In this document: positions 43,728 to 52,881 of the stretch, piece by piece | How positions within the stretch are numbered: the first letter of the stretch is position 1 | Layout: every line of letters begins with the position of its first letter | From: Subtercola frigoramans | GTDB lineage: Bacteria > Actinomycetota > Actinomycetes > Actinomycetales > Microbacteriaceae | Assembly: GCF_016907385.1 (NCBI RefSeq) | Contig: NZ_JAFBBU010000001.1 | Coordinates: forward strand, 2,232,001-2,296,000 | DNA: 64,000 bases | Direction: 5' to 3' | Program-made: the position numbers and the translations under genes | The notes under the pieces: generated by a model | Told to the model about the DNA's origin: nothing | Database searches by the model: none | Seen by the model: only the letters and a program-made list of their open reading frames with translations

Positions 43728-44558
43728 GTGACGAATTCCAACCTACAACTACGTCAGTCATCAAGTTCGAAACACAAAGCACATGGCCAAGCTGCTGCCC
43801 CGGTTCTCAAGATTCTGACAAGCCTGACACTTCTTGCCGGTCTTGCCGGATGCTCGAGCGCCACGACAGGCATCCTCGCAGACGATCAGAAGATCCTCGA
43901 CGGGTGCCCCAAGGGTCAACAGCTCGCCTCGATCATCGAGATCGACGGAACTAGCTCGGGCCGCTCTACTACGTCCGACACTGAGCGGCTAAGCATCGTT
44001 CAAGAAATCACTACCCGCACCGTCATCTGTGGCGGGCATCTCACCATCTCAGCGTTTTCGTCGTCGTCGGGTTCGACCTCAACGATCTTTGATGGCGACG
44101 TCAGCGTCGCTGGGGAAACAGATATCGCGAAGCTCCGTCGTGTGCCTGATGCCGTCGACCAAGTGATGACCGAAGTCAAAGCGAACTACGGGAAGTCGCT
44201 GGCTGAACTTCCCGAGGACGGTTCCGACATCATCGGGATCTATCGAGTGGCAGCGGAGCAGAAACTTCAGCTCGGCGATCACTACAAGATGGCAGAAACG
44301 ATTCTGACTGATGGCGAGCAGAACGTTGGTGGCATCAACCTTGATACCGACGTGCTAACCAAAGATACGGCGGTGGAACTCGCCCGCAGTATTCCGATGC
44401 CGCAACTGCCAGACGTTGACATCACTGTGGCCGGCATTGGCCGCGTCGCGGGTGATCCGCTTCCCTCGTCGAAGATCGAGGCCCTTATCGACTTCTATGA
44501 CGCCCTCTGTGCTCAAACTGGTGCCTCTTCGTGCCTGTCAGTTACGGATTGGAAGTGA
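43728..44558 (+). CDS. Predicted lipoprotein of the mobile element
   Basis: About 276 aa. GTG at 43728 with AAAGG upstream. Signal segment ILTSLTLLAGLAGCSS with lipobox; the rest is an extracellular domain with a Ser-rich ISAFSSSSGSTSTIFDGDVS and a C-terminal LCAQTGASSCLSV Cys pair. It precedes membrane and vWA-like genes in the same direction, the place where some elements encode a cell-surface mating or exclusion factor. No family recognised. Confidence 0.65.
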   Translation: MTNSNLQLRQSSSSKHKAHGQAAAPVLKILTSLTLLAGLAGCSSATTGILADDQKILDGCPKGQQLASIIEIDGTSSGRSTTSDTERLSIVQEITTRTVICGGHLTISAFSSSSGSTSTIFDGDVSVAGETDIAKLRRVPDAVDQVMTEVKANYGKSLAELPEDGSDIIGIYRVAAEQKLQLGDHYKMAETILTDGEQNVGGINLDTDVLTKDTAVELARSIPMPQLPDVDITVAGIGRVAGDPLPSSKIEALIDFYDALCAQTGASSCLSVTDWK

Positions 44559-44563
44559 CAGCG

Positions 44564-45685
44564 ATGGCGACCAACAAGAAGCAGCGCGTTCAGCGCAGTT
44601 CAGCGAAAGACGGACAGCTCGTTGCCGGGTTCGAACTGACGCAGGAAGCAGATAACACATCGTTCCATCGGGTCGATTCTGCCGCCTTGCAAGCGCGCCC
44701 GACCGACGTGATCGAAACCTGGAAAGAAAAGGAGTTCGATGAGCGCGCCCTTGAGCAAACCCCGCTCTTCGCAGCCGCCGCCAGCGCGGCTTCTCGGGTA
44801 GCTCGACTGACAGCAGGTGGGCTTCGCCCAGAGGCAGAGGCGGCCGCGCAGGTGGCCGCGGGAGACGCGACCTTACTCGACGAGGCTCGCCAGAGTCGCA
44901 CGGCTGCAATGAAAGCGCTGGCCGCGTTTCGTACCCGAGCACCCAAAGCGAAGTTGTTCTACGTAGCTCGCACGATCGCCTTTCTCGTCGGAGACATCGC
45001 TGGAATATCGGGAGCCGCAATTAGCTTGGGCGAGATCCCACTGAACGCCTTCGTGCTCTCACTATCCGCCGCAACTGCGACCGTCGTTGCGGGGCTAGTC
45101 GGAAAGGATCTCCGGTCGGTTCGAGAAAGCATGCGGCGCGAGCGCGACCTCGACGCACTCACCCCTGAACAGCAACAGTTCGCGCACCTGTTCACGGGCC
45201 GTGACTCGGGGACGGTCATTATCCGACTGATCATCGGCGTCTCGCTCGCGATCGGCGTGCTCGTCGGGGGCGGCATCTTCGCCCTCCGTGCGAGCATCGA
45301 TGGCGGCCTCACCGGGCTCGTGTTCGGGTGCTTTGCCGCCGCCATCATGCTCGGATCGCTGGCCTCTTCGTATGCCTACGGCGACGAGATCAGCGATTTG
45401 CTCGACAACTTCACCGCAGAGTACGACCGGGCCATCAAACGCCAGTTGCATCTTGCCGGCAATAGCGCTCGCCGCGAGTACCTCGAGAAGTTCGCAGAGC
45501 ATGAATCGATTGAGGCGGAACAATCCCATCTGGGCGACGCCGCCAAGCGCTCAGTCACGGCGGCCAAGTGGCGAATCCTCGCCCACAACCCTGGCACTGT
45601 CGGGCACGGGCCAGATTCGCAGCCTCGGCCTCAGCCTCAAGCTGTGGTCGGTCGCCGCTCACGCAAGTCTGGAGCGTCAGCATGA
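44564..45685 (+). CDS. Four-helix membrane protein of the mobile element
   Basis: About 373 aa. Soluble N-terminal 140 residues with an Ala-rich coiled stretch, two helices at about 135-185 (TIAFLVGDIAGISGAAISLG and AFVLSLSAATATVVAGLVG), a 45-residue loop, and two more (LIIGVSLAIGVLVGGGIFAL and GLVFGCFAAAIMLGSLASSY). Basic, Pro-rich C-terminus. Overlaps the next gene by ATGA. Probably part of the transfer or envelope apparatus; not recognised. Confidence 0.65.
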   Translation: MATNKKQRVQRSSAKDGQLVAGFELTQEADNTSFHRVDSAALQARPTDVIETWKEKEFDERALEQTPLFAAAASAASRVARLTAGGLRPEAEAAAQVAAGDATLLDEARQSRTAAMKALAAFRTRAPKAKLFYVARTIAFLVGDIAGISGAAISLGEIPLNAFVLSLSAATATVVAGLVGKDLRSVRESMRRERDLDALTPEQQQFAHLFTGRDSGTVIIRLIIGVSLAIGVLVGGGIFALRASIDGGLTGLVFGCFAAAIMLGSLASSYAYGDEISDLLDNFTAEYDRAIKRQLHLAGNSARREYLEKFAEHESIEAEQSHLGDAAKRSVTAAKWRILAHNPGTVGHGPDSQPRPQPQAVVGRRSRKSGASA

Positions 45686-46449
45686 ACGCGCCCTTCCGCC
45701 GCTCTCTGCCCCTCGCGAGCCGTCTACAGCCTGAACCGTCACTTGACGACGCCACCCTCGAAGACGGACTAGATCTTGGCTTCCCTGGATTCGATCCGGC
45801 TCGCCCGAGTCTCGATGCACTCAGCTTCGACAGCTCTGGTTCCGTGTCAGCCGTATCAGGCGCAGATCCGGTGGGCAATCGCTTCGCTGAGGCCTACCGC
45901 GCAGTTCAAGTCGTTAGAGCGTGGAGCTTCACGAGGCGCCCGAAGGTTGCAGTCATTCACTTTGACCAGCCCTCTACCGGTGACACCACGGTGCTTCCGC
46001 TCAACCGAGCAGGGTCGTTGTTCGCCGTAAGGGCAGCCCTCGCAATTCCGGCGAGCGCGATAGGTTCGAGCAACCTGGGGCCAGCGCTCGCGAAGGCTGA
46101 GCAGTTGGCTGAACGTTATGCAGACCATGACGTTCGGTTGACGATCTTCTCCGACTTCGAGTTGTTCGATGACGATCTCGACGACATCTTCAACCGGCTC
46201 AAGGGCTTTCCGGGCCAGGTGCACGCCGTCGTACTGAGCGCAGAGCCGCCGCCAGACCTGCGCGGCGAGAACATCTCGATCACGCGGATTTCGCACGACG
46301 ACCCGCTCGGAGCGGTCGCTGCGGCTGTGCATCGCTCGCTGACGGCGACGAGGCGTGGTCGACGTCTCTCGCCGCTGCATGAGCTCCGCACTCAACCGTC
46401 AATTCCACCGCTCTCCCCCGAAAACTCTTCAAAGAAAGCAGACTTGTAA
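45682..46449 (+). CDS. vWA-like domain protein
   Basis: About 255 aa. VVRAWSFTRRPKVAVIHFDQPSTG, IGSSNLGPALAKAEQLAERY and VRLTIFSDFELFDDDLDDIF follow the order of a von Willebrand factor A Rossmann domain, although the MIDAS DxSxS is not intact. Starts inside the previous stop (ATGA) and its stop overlaps the next start, so it belongs to a tightly coupled operon. May act as a scaffold in the transfer apparatus. Confidence 0.55.
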   Translation: MNAPFRRSLPLASRLQPEPSLDDATLEDGLDLGFPGFDPARPSLDALSFDSSGSVSAVSGADPVGNRFAEAYRAVQVVRAWSFTRRPKVAVIHFDQPSTGDTTVLPLNRAGSLFAVRAALAIPASAIGSSNLGPALAKAEQLAERYADHDVRLTIFSDFELFDDDLDDIFNRLKGFPGQVHAVVLSAEPPPDLRGENISITRISHDDPLGAVAAAVHRSLTATRRGRRLSPLHELRTQPSIPPLSPENSSKKADL

Positions 46450-47087
46450 TGTTCCGATATACCCTCCCATGGATCTCGTTTTCCGAGACCGAACTGGCAG
46501 CCGCCAGGCAAGAACTAACCGAGTTCGTCGAGCGCATGGCCAAGCAGGCTGCAGAGCGCGTCGGATTCGGATGGATCCCAACGGCAGACGCACCCAACTC
46601 TTGGCATGCGCTACTTGAGGCCTGGGAGCACTCTCGCGAAACGGGGACACCACTCCCGATCAGCAACGTGGGCTGCCATGACGTGATCTTCACGTCCCCG
46701 GAGGCTATTGGCGCGTACCGGTTCTGGCATGACGTGACACACGTCGAACGAGAACGTGACTTCACGAACCCGCATGAAGTCGACATCGCGATCGACCACC
46801 TCGATGAGGCAGAACGCAACGGCCTCAAGCCCGACAGCTTGGCATGGCGATTACTGCACGCTGACGCCATCGGTACCGTCATGTCTTCTTCAGTCAATCG
46901 CAGCTACCTGATCAATCAGCGCGTCTTCATCTTGAACTACGTGCAGTTCGGACTCGGCGCATCCCTTCTCGCTGAGCTCGCGCGCGCCGGGCAATACGAC
47001 CCTGCGCGGTTGCGCGCTGGTGTCGATTACACAACGGATGCGGTGGCACCAATTCCGTCCTCTAAGGCCGGGGATCACCATGAGTAG
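46449..47087 (+). CDS. Hypothetical protein of the mobile element
   Basis: 212 aa, soluble. MFRYTLPWISFSETELAAAR at the start, then GCHDVIFTSPEAIGAYRFWHDVTHVERERDF, a His/Trp-rich segment that could bind metal, and NRSYLINQRVFILNYVQFGL. Start overlaps the vWA-like stop by one base. Not recognised. Confidence 0.6.
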   Translation: MFRYTLPWISFSETELAAARQELTEFVERMAKQAAERVGFGWIPTADAPNSWHALLEAWEHSRETGTPLPISNVGCHDVIFTSPEAIGAYRFWHDVTHVERERDFTNPHEVDIAIDHLDEAERNGLKPDSLAWRLLHADAIGTVMSSSVNRSYLINQRVFILNYVQFGLGASLLAELARAGQYDPARLRAGVDYTTDAVAPIPSSKAGDHHE

Positions 47088-47202
47088 CCTCGCGTCAGTT
47101 CGCCCGTCGCGTCTCGAGAAGGGACGGGCGAAGAGACAATTCACAGCCGGAACCGCTCGCCGTATACCTATTCGCAGTCACCAACTACGAAAGGAGTACG
47201 AC

Positions 47203-47850
47203 ATGACCAACAAACCCAATAGTGGCGGGATCTACCCCACTAAGCGCTACGCGACAGTCGTGCTCGATCCGCCTTGGTCTCACTTGCAGCGTGGGCACCT
47301 CGGCGCGGTCAAGCACTACTCGCTCATGACTACCGATGAAATCGCGCGGCTGCCCGTTCCCGAGTTGCTCGATGAAAACGCGCACGTTTGGATCTGGGCG
47401 ACGACCGCATCGAAGTGGGATGCCAAGCGGATTGCGGAGAACATCTGGGGCCTGACCTTTCGGTCAGAACTCATCTGGGATAAGGATCGCACCGGCCTCG
47501 GCAATTACTTGCGCGGCTCTCACGAAACGCTCTATCTCTTCACGAAGGGTCGAGCACCGATCCTGTTCAAGGGTCAACGCGACGTCGTTCGCGCACCTCT
47601 GACCGATCACTCGCACAAGCCCGAAGAGATCATGGTCGCAATCCAGCGTTGCTCCCCTGGCCCGTACCTCGAGCTGTTCGCCCGTCGCCGTTTTCCCGGG
47701 TTCGACCACTGGGGCAACGAGGTACCAGGCGGCTCAGATATCCACATCAAAGGCTTCGACGTTCCGATGTATTCGGCAAGAGCCCTCGATCCCATCTCCG
47801 GCAGCCACGATCAGTGGGCTGACGGCGTCATCAGAAAGGCCAACCCGTGA
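47203..47850 (+). CDS. MT-A70 family adenine methyltransferase
   Basis: About 215 aa. MT-A70 catalytic motif VVLDPPW near residue 22, HYSLMTTDEIARLPVPEL, VWIWAT, and C-terminal KPEEIMVAIQRCSPGPYLELFARRRFPG, all typical of phage and ICE DNA N6-adenine methyltransferases. ATG has AAAGGAG six bases upstream, the best ribosome site in the module. It may protect the element against restriction during transfer or regulate it; RNA methylation is less likely in bacteria. Confidence 0.88.
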   Translation: MTNKPNSGGIYPTKRYATVVLDPPWSHLQRGHLGAVKHYSLMTTDEIARLPVPELLDENAHVWIWATTASKWDAKRIAENIWGLTFRSELIWDKDRTGLGNYLRGSHETLYLFTKGRAPILFKGQRDVVRAPLTDHSHKPEEIMVAIQRCSPGPYLELFARRRFPGFDHWGNEVPGGSDIHIKGFDVPMYSARALDPISGSHDQWADGVIRKANP

Positions 47851-48059
47851 GCGAGAAGCATGGCGACAAGAAAGCGAAACTCTCGATGTCTCAGACGTTC
47901 TTTCGAGCCTGTATGGCACTGCTGGGCGGGGTAATTGCGCTCTGGATAGCGCTCGAACTCATCGCTCGGTTTTGGGTCTGGCTGCTCATCATTGCGGTGC
48001 TCATCGGTGCCATCTGGGCAGTCGTACGCATCATCAAGGCAAGAAATGAGCGGTGGTAA
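47847..48059 (+). CDS. Small two-helix membrane protein
   Basis: 70 aa. Basic start (MSEKHGDKKAKLSMSQ), two membrane helices (ACMALLGGVIALWIALELIA and VWLLIIAVLIGAIWAVVRII), basic end. GTG start overlaps the methyltransferase stop (GTGA). Perhaps a holin-sized membrane factor of the transfer module. Confidence 0.6.
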   Translation: MSEKHGDKKAKLSMSQTFFRACMALLGGVIALWIALELIARFWVWLLIIAVLIGAIWAVVRIIKARNERW

Positions 48060-48108
48060 CCATGACTGCATTCGCCCCCGTGGAGTCGTTGTGGAATTAA
48101 CAATCTGC

Positions 48109-48137
48109 TTTACAGTCCCCAAAACGGGACGTATAAC
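48109..48137 (+). promoter_or_regulatory. Promoter TTTACA-N17-TATAAC with operator in spacer
   Basis: TTTACA at 48109-48114 and TATAAC at 48132-48137, spacer exactly 17 bp. The spacer contains GTCCC-6 nt-GGGAC (48115-48130), an inverted repeat placed where a repressor would block RNA polymerase. It should drive the 48212-53131 transfer operon. Confidence 0.7.
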
Positions 48138-48151
48138 AAGCGGCAGGAGAT

Positions 48152-48171
48152 CTGTCCCTAAAAGTGGACAG
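48152..48171. promoter_or_regulatory. Second operator-like palindrome
   Basis: CTGTCC-CTAAAAGT-GGACAG, 15 bp after the TATAAC box. Its core TGTCCCTAAAAGTG (48153-48166) occurs again, reverse complemented, at 53249-53262 in front of the ImmR-like gene, so both may bind that regulator. Confidence 0.6.
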
Positions 48172-48211
48172 CGGCTGGTGGGTCGACCTGTATTCAAGGA
48201 GAACCTACCCA

Positions 48212-48445
48212 ATGCCTAGATCACAGCCACGACGAACAACTCGGTCGTACACCCGCGCCAATGACTCAGGGGTCATCGTCTTTAGCGCCCTCGTCGATCC
48301 GCCGGAACAACAGCGGCTCGCTGGCGCGCTGATCTTGCACGACGCGACTTCCATCGTCACGCCGGTAGAAAAACCGCCTGCTACCAACCTGAAGTCGTCG
48401 AACGGCGAAGCACGTGCAGATGTAGATGAGGTCGATAATGCCTAA
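48212..48445 (+). CDS. Small hypothetical protein
   Basis: 77 aa, basic N-terminus (MPRSQPRRTTRSYTRANDSG), acidic end. AAGGAG ten bases before ATG. First gene after the regulated promoter; its stop overlaps the start of the VirD4-like gene, so it may modulate that gene's translation. Confidence 0.6.
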   Translation: MPRSQPRRTTRSYTRANDSGVIVFSALVDPPEQQRLAGALILHDATSIVTPVEKPPATNLKSSNGEARADVDEVDNA

Positions 48446-50639
48446 CCCCACACCGCTCATCTATTCAAGGTTGTTCCTGCCGCATCCATTGCCACTCGAC
48501 AACATCGAAGCGTTCCTGGTTCGCCTGGCTTCAGATCGATCGCGACTACCTGTCGTGTTCGAGACCCGAGCTGACAAGACCGGCCTCGCGCATCTGGTCG
48601 GTTGTGATGCCACCATGCTGCAGCGAGTTCGGCGACTGCTCGACGATCTCGTACCGGGGACGGTCATGACAGGTCTCGAGGGATACGTACGGCCATCAAT
48701 GCACTCCGCTGCGTTGGTGTCCGTACGTCCCGCGAGCCTCCCGCTCTCCACGCATGATCCGGTGGGTGTGGCGCGCAGCCTCTATTCGGCGTTCGCTCGC
48801 AAGTACAAGACAAACGAGGCCGCCGTCATGCAACTGGTGCTCGGCCCGGGCGTCCCTCCTCGGACGGTGCCACCCAAAATCAAAGACCCTCGCGGCATGA
48901 CGGTGGTTCAGGCCCTCACGGTAGGACAGCGCGACGCAAGCTCGGAGGATCGCACCCGTGTGCGAGACCGAGCTGCTCACTACGGGTTGTCATGCGAGCT
49001 ACGAATCGGCGTCACCGCGCCCACACCTGAGCGTCGCGAGCGGTTTGCACTTGAGCTACTCGCCGGACTATCGGTGGCTCAGGCTCCTGGTGTCCACCTT
49101 GACCTCGTTCGTATAGCAGCATCGCGAATTGATATGTCCTCGATCCCCCGACGATGGTCGCTTCGTCTCTCCGTTCCCGAGCTCGTACCTCTCACCGGTT
49201 GGCCTGTTGGCGACGGTCATCTTCCTGGCATGCCCCCGTTGCACCCGAAAGTTATGCGCGCTGCAGCCTCAGTTCACACGGGGCCGCGTGTATTCGCTCA
49301 AGCCCTCGCACCGGGAGACTCGCGTTTTCTTGGCTTCGATGCAGCCGCGGCGCTCTATCACGCATTCGCCATAGGGCCCACGGGTGTCGGCAAGACGACG
49401 CTCATGCAGCACCTCATTGAGCGAGACATCGAATCGGGTGGTGCCGTACTCGTCATTGATCCGAAAGCCCAGATCCCCCAGTTCATCCGTGGTCGCATCC
49501 CAGAGGAGCGCTGGGAAGACGTTGTCGAAATCGACCCCACCGACGACAACCCGGTCGGGTTCAACCCGCTCGACGCCTCAGGCCGCGATCCCGACGTCGT
49601 CGCTGACAGCATCCTGGCCGTATTCAAAAAGATCTTCAGCGAAGGCTGGGGACCAAGAACCGCAGACATCTTCTCGGCATCTCTCCGAACACTGGCGAGA
49701 TCAGGCACCGTCGATTATCCCAACACCCTGATGGATCTCCCAACGCTCTGGACAGACCCGGCCTATCGCGCTCGTCAGGTTGGGGCAGTCTCAGGAGACA
49801 TCGCACTCGCCGGATTCTGGGCATGGTTCGACGATCTGAAGCCGTCACAACAGGCTCTCGTGATCGCATCGCCCATGAATAAACTGCGTTCGATCCTGCT
49901 TCGACCAGCCGTCGTCAAAATTCTCGGTCAGCGTCATCCGGCGTTCCGGCTGCGCAACATTTTCCGCGAGCGCAAGATTGTTCTGTTGCCGCTGAACGAA
50001 GGGCTTGTGGGACCCCTCACTGCAGACCTGCTCGGCTCGCTCGTGTTGGCTGAAACGTGGCAGGCTGCGCAGGAGCGAGCCTCCGAGAAAGATCATGCAA
50101 CGTGGCCCGGTTTCGTCTACGTCGATGAGGCAGACCGCTTCATGAACGGCAGCCTGTCCGTCTCACTCGCAGAAGCGCTCGCCCGCAGCCGGTCACTGTC
50201 TGTCTCCTGGTTTCTCGCGACCCAGTTCTGGGACCAGTTGCCCAAAGAGATGAAGAGCGCCGTCAGGAGCAACGCTCGAACAAAGATCGCGTTCAAAATG
50301 GAATCAGACGAAGACGCCCACACGTTCGCCAGGCTTGCTCCCGAACTCACGGCAGAGGACTTTATGTCGCTCGCCAAGTTCGAGATTTACGTCAAGCTCG
50401 TTGCAGATGGCGTCACCACCGACTGGGCTCTGGCGAAAACGCTGCCACCCTCACGTCAGATCAGCGACCCTGCAGAAGTCCTCCGGGTCAGCCGTCAGCA
50501 TCACCAAGCTGTCGCCGCTGCCGCGAACGCCTCATCCACGGATCTGGTCGCCCCTGGAGCGCTCACCCCGACCAGTACTTCGCCAGCGCCCGCGACTCCT
50601 CCGGCTGGAGCGATCGGGCGTAGGAGGAGAAACCGATGA
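48438..50639 (+). CDS. VirD4/TraG-like conjugation coupling ATPase
   Basis: About 733 aa. P-loop AIGPTGVGKTTLMQHLIE (about residue 310), LVIDPKAQIPQFIRG, NPLDASGRDPDVVADSIL, Walker B GFVYVDEADRFMNGSLSVSL and SVSWFLATQFWDQL are those of the VirD4/TraG or DUF87 coupling-protein ATPases that pump DNA out through the transfer channel. There is no N-terminal membrane pair; the first 300 residues are a soluble domain, so a membrane partner encoded nearby is needed. The C-terminus is Ala/Pro/Ser-rich and basic. Confidence 0.8.
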   Translation: MPNPTPLIYSRLFLPHPLPLDNIEAFLVRLASDRSRLPVVFETRADKTGLAHLVGCDATMLQRVRRLLDDLVPGTVMTGLEGYVRPSMHSAALVSVRPASLPLSTHDPVGVARSLYSAFARKYKTNEAAVMQLVLGPGVPPRTVPPKIKDPRGMTVVQALTVGQRDASSEDRTRVRDRAAHYGLSCELRIGVTAPTPERRERFALELLAGLSVAQAPGVHLDLVRIAASRIDMSSIPRRWSLRLSVPELVPLTGWPVGDGHLPGMPPLHPKVMRAAASVHTGPRVFAQALAPGDSRFLGFDAAAALYHAFAIGPTGVGKTTLMQHLIERDIESGGAVLVIDPKAQIPQFIRGRIPEERWEDVVEIDPTDDNPVGFNPLDASGRDPDVVADSILAVFKKIFSEGWGPRTADIFSASLRTLARSGTVDYPNTLMDLPTLWTDPAYRARQVGAVSGDIALAGFWAWFDDLKPSQQALVIASPMNKLRSILLRPAVVKILGQRHPAFRLRNIFRERKIVLLPLNEGLVGPLTADLLGSLVLAETWQAAQERASEKDHATWPGFVYVDEADRFMNGSLSVSLAEALARSRSLSVSWFLATQFWDQLPKEMKSAVRSNARTKIAFKMESDEDAHTFARLAPELTAEDFMSLAKFEIYVKLVADGVTTDWALAKTLPPSRQISDPAEVLRVSRQHHQAVAAAANASSTDLVAPGALTPTSTSPAPATPPAGAIGRRRRNR

Positions 50640-50866
50640 TGCGCCAACTCTCAGATGCACGTGCACAGATTGCCCGTCTTGTCGGTCGTCTGGTCGTCTG
50701 TCTATTCACGTTGCCCAGAACAGCGGTACATCCGCGTGATCTCGCTCGTTTTCGTGCACCTTGGGAGGGGACTCACCCCTGTACCAGGGGTGCCAGAGTG
50801 GGGTCCAACCTTGCAACGAGACTCCCCCGCGCACGACTGCGGTGGATGTTCGGAGGCGCCGTATGA
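50636..50866 (+). CDS. Small basic protein between coupling and replication genes
   Basis: 76 aa, Arg-rich (MMRQLSDARAQIARLVGRLV). Starts ATGA inside the previous stop and ends overlapping the next ATGA, so it fits tightly into the operon although codon usage is poor. The DNA of its middle holds a hairpin at 50774-50792. May be real or a linker frame around an oriT-like structure. Confidence 0.45.
   Translation: MMRQLSDARAQIARLVGRLVVCLFTLPRTAVHPRDLARFRAPWEGTHPCTRGARVGSNLATRLPRARLRWMFGGAV
50774..50792. other. Hairpin, oriT-like candidate
   Basis: CACCCCT-GTACC-AGGGGTG, a 7-bp perfect stem with a 5-nt loop, 70 nt before the replication-relaxation gene and inside the small ORF. Inverted repeats at this kind of position often mark a transfer or replication origin. 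Confidence 0.35.
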
Positions 50867-51672
50867 GCTACGTCGATATCCCGAACCTCGCGGCTCGACT
50901 AACCGACAGGGATCGTCTCGTGCTTGACGATCTTGAGAAGCATCGTCTTCTGAGTACGAGGAACATTCAAGCCCTGCATTTCCGCGTCGGAGCCGGCAAC
51001 CATCTAACTATCGGTGCGGCCACGAAGGCAACCACGAGAGTCCTACAACGCCTTCACGCGCATCATATAATCAGCCATCTCCAGCGACGCATTGGCGGAG
51101 TTCGGCATGGGAGCCAGGGAAACATCTGGCAGCTCAGCTCGACTGGCGACCGGGTGCAGCGATTCTTTAGGGGCGAACCAGGTCGTACCCGGTACACCGA
51201 ACCTTCAAGTCTGTTTACTTCCCACACCCTCGCGGTCTCGAGCCTCGTCGTGCAGCTACGCACTCTTGAAAGTGAACCTTCAGTCGAGCTGTTGTCGGTC
51301 GAACCGGAACCGCAGTGTTGGCGTGAGTACACCGGACCGCAGGGCACCGTGCAGACGCTCAAACCCGATCTTTCAGCCGTCACAGCGTCAGGCGACTTCG
51401 AAGATCACTGGTTCATCGAAGCAGACGAAGGCACTGAGCATCTTCCCCAGATCCTGGCCAAATGTCGAAGCTACGCCTCGTACGCAGCGTCGGGTATCGA
51501 ACAACACCGACTCGGTGTGTTCCCCGCTGTCGTTTGGGTCACGAAAGACGGAGCCCGCGCAGCCTCACTGTCTCGAGCGGTTGCTTCCACCCCAGGCCTT
51601 CCAGTCGAGCTATTTCGCTTCACAACAACCGAGAACTTCATCGCCCTCATTACCTCCGGCGGCGCACCGTGA
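50863..51672 (+). CDS. Replication-relaxation family protein
   Basis: About 269 aa. LTDRDRLVLDDLEKHRLLST, RNIQALHF, RVLQRLHAHHIISHLQRRI and WQLSSTGDRV give the winged-helix part of the Replic_Relax family; the second half has HTLAVSSLVVQLR, DHWFIEADEGTEHLPQILAK, fitting a restriction-like alpha/beta core. The family occurs on actinobacterial plasmids and ICEs next to coupling ATPases, as here, and probably handles origin DNA in place of a classic relaxase. Confidence 0.72.
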   Translation: MSYVDIPNLAARLTDRDRLVLDDLEKHRLLSTRNIQALHFRVGAGNHLTIGAATKATTRVLQRLHAHHIISHLQRRIGGVRHGSQGNIWQLSSTGDRVQRFFRGEPGRTRYTEPSSLFTSHTLAVSSLVVQLRTLESEPSVELLSVEPEPQCWREYTGPQGTVQTLKPDLSAVTASGDFEDHWFIEADEGTEHLPQILAKCRSYASYAASGIEQHRLGVFPAVVWVTKDGARAASLSRAVASTPGLPVELFRFTTTENFIALITSGGAP

Positions 51673-51760
51673 ATGAGCCTTCAGCCCGTTCCTCGCTCAT
51701 TCGACGACGAATTACACCTCAACCAATCACTAAGCGATCCCCTGAAAGGAGACCACCCAC

Positions 51761-52120
51761 ATGACCACCAATCGCTACCAGCAAGCACGCCTGTTTCGCA
51801 CTCGAGTGAACAACGAGGCGCTCGCCACTCGACAAATTGAAGACGCACTCGGCTCACTCGAACAGACGCTCGATGACGCAACGGCTCGGGTGATATGCGC
51901 CGCGACGTTTCGCAGCGTCCACGGGAGCCTTCAGCAGTTCGCCGCGACTGGCGAACTTGTCGATCCCGAATCAGCTCTCGAGGAACTGGAGGGCTCGTTC
52001 GGCAACGTTCGTCGGCTCAGGTGGACGACCGCCCTCTGGGACTACCTCGAGCGAAAGATCACTGCTGAACCCGCACGAGGTCGAGTCCGACCGTGTTCGG
52101 ATGCTGAGGCCGCAATATGA
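51761..52120 (+). CDS. Hypothetical protein of the mobile element
   Basis: 119 aa, soluble, helical; MTTNRYQQARLFRTRVNNEA, ALGSLEQTLDDATARVICAA. GAAAGGAG site before the ATG. Overlaps the next gene by ATGA. Unrecognised. Confidence 0.6.
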   Translation: MTTNRYQQARLFRTRVNNEALATRQIEDALGSLEQTLDDATARVICAATFRSVHGSLQQFAATGELVDPESALEELEGSFGNVRRLRWTTALWDYLERKITAEPARGRVRPCSDAEAAI

Positions 52121-52881
52121 ATCGGCTCCCGCGCCATCGAGGAGAGACCGATGCCGGAGAGCACGCGCTCGAGGCGAGGATCGTGGCCGGCGTTGACGTC
52201 GCTGAGCGTCAGGGAACCGAAATCAGCGAAGAAACATCTCGAGCCATTGCGCAAGTGCTCTCGATGACGAGCCAGAAGTTTGCCGCGCTCGAATACTTCG
52301 CAAAGTCAGGTCTAGGTTCGTACGAGGCTGTATCCGACGAATTTCTCTCGCTGTACCGTGACGCTTCAACGCCAGTTCAGATCAAGCTCTGGATCGATCG
52401 ACTGGGCACCTTTCTGCTTGGACGTCATAACCTGCTGCCCGATGACTATCGCCGTGCTCCGATAGACACCCTTCATCACCTACTCGTGCCACACGAGTCC
52501 CCTCGCCAGTTCATCCACTTCTACGCTCGCGCAGACCTCACCTCCCCCGAGATTCAAGCTGCCGCGGACCACGTCGAAGCTCTCGTCGACCGGTTGGGTA
52601 CCGCATTTGCGGCTTTCCTCACGCTTGCGGACGTCGACGGCGGAGCGGACAACCTCGCGCAGACATTCGACGAGTTCTATATTGACGAGTTCACCGATCG
52701 ACACGCTGCGATGAGTGCACTGACCGAGATTGACGAGGTTATCGAGTCGGTCGAGCGCCTAGCCCAGGAGCACGGCCTGGAATCGGTGTTCACCTACGAC
52801 GAGGACAAGCTCAATGAGATCTTCACGGCTGGCTACGACCTCGTCGAGCTGAGAGGCAGGATGTATGTCTTCATCAAGTAA
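52117..52881 (+). CDS. Hypothetical protein of the mobile element
   Basis: 254 aa, soluble, mostly helical and acidic. ISEETSRAIAQVLSMTSQKFAAL, YIDEFTDRHAAMSALTEI and VELRGRMYVFIK at the end. Starts ATGA inside the preceding stop. No family known. Its 3' end overlaps a small frame at 52865. Confidence 0.6.
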   Translation: MNRLPRHRGETDAGEHALEARIVAGVDVAERQGTEISEETSRAIAQVLSMTSQKFAALEYFAKSGLGSYEAVSDEFLSLYRDASTPVQIKLWIDRLGTFLLGRHNLLPDDYRRAPIDTLHHLLVPHESPRQFIHFYARADLTSPEIQAAADHVEALVDRLGTAFAAFLTLADVDGGADNLAQTFDEFYIDEFTDRHAAMSALTEIDEVIESVERLAQEHGLESVFTYDEDKLNEIFTAGYDLVELRGRMYVFIK

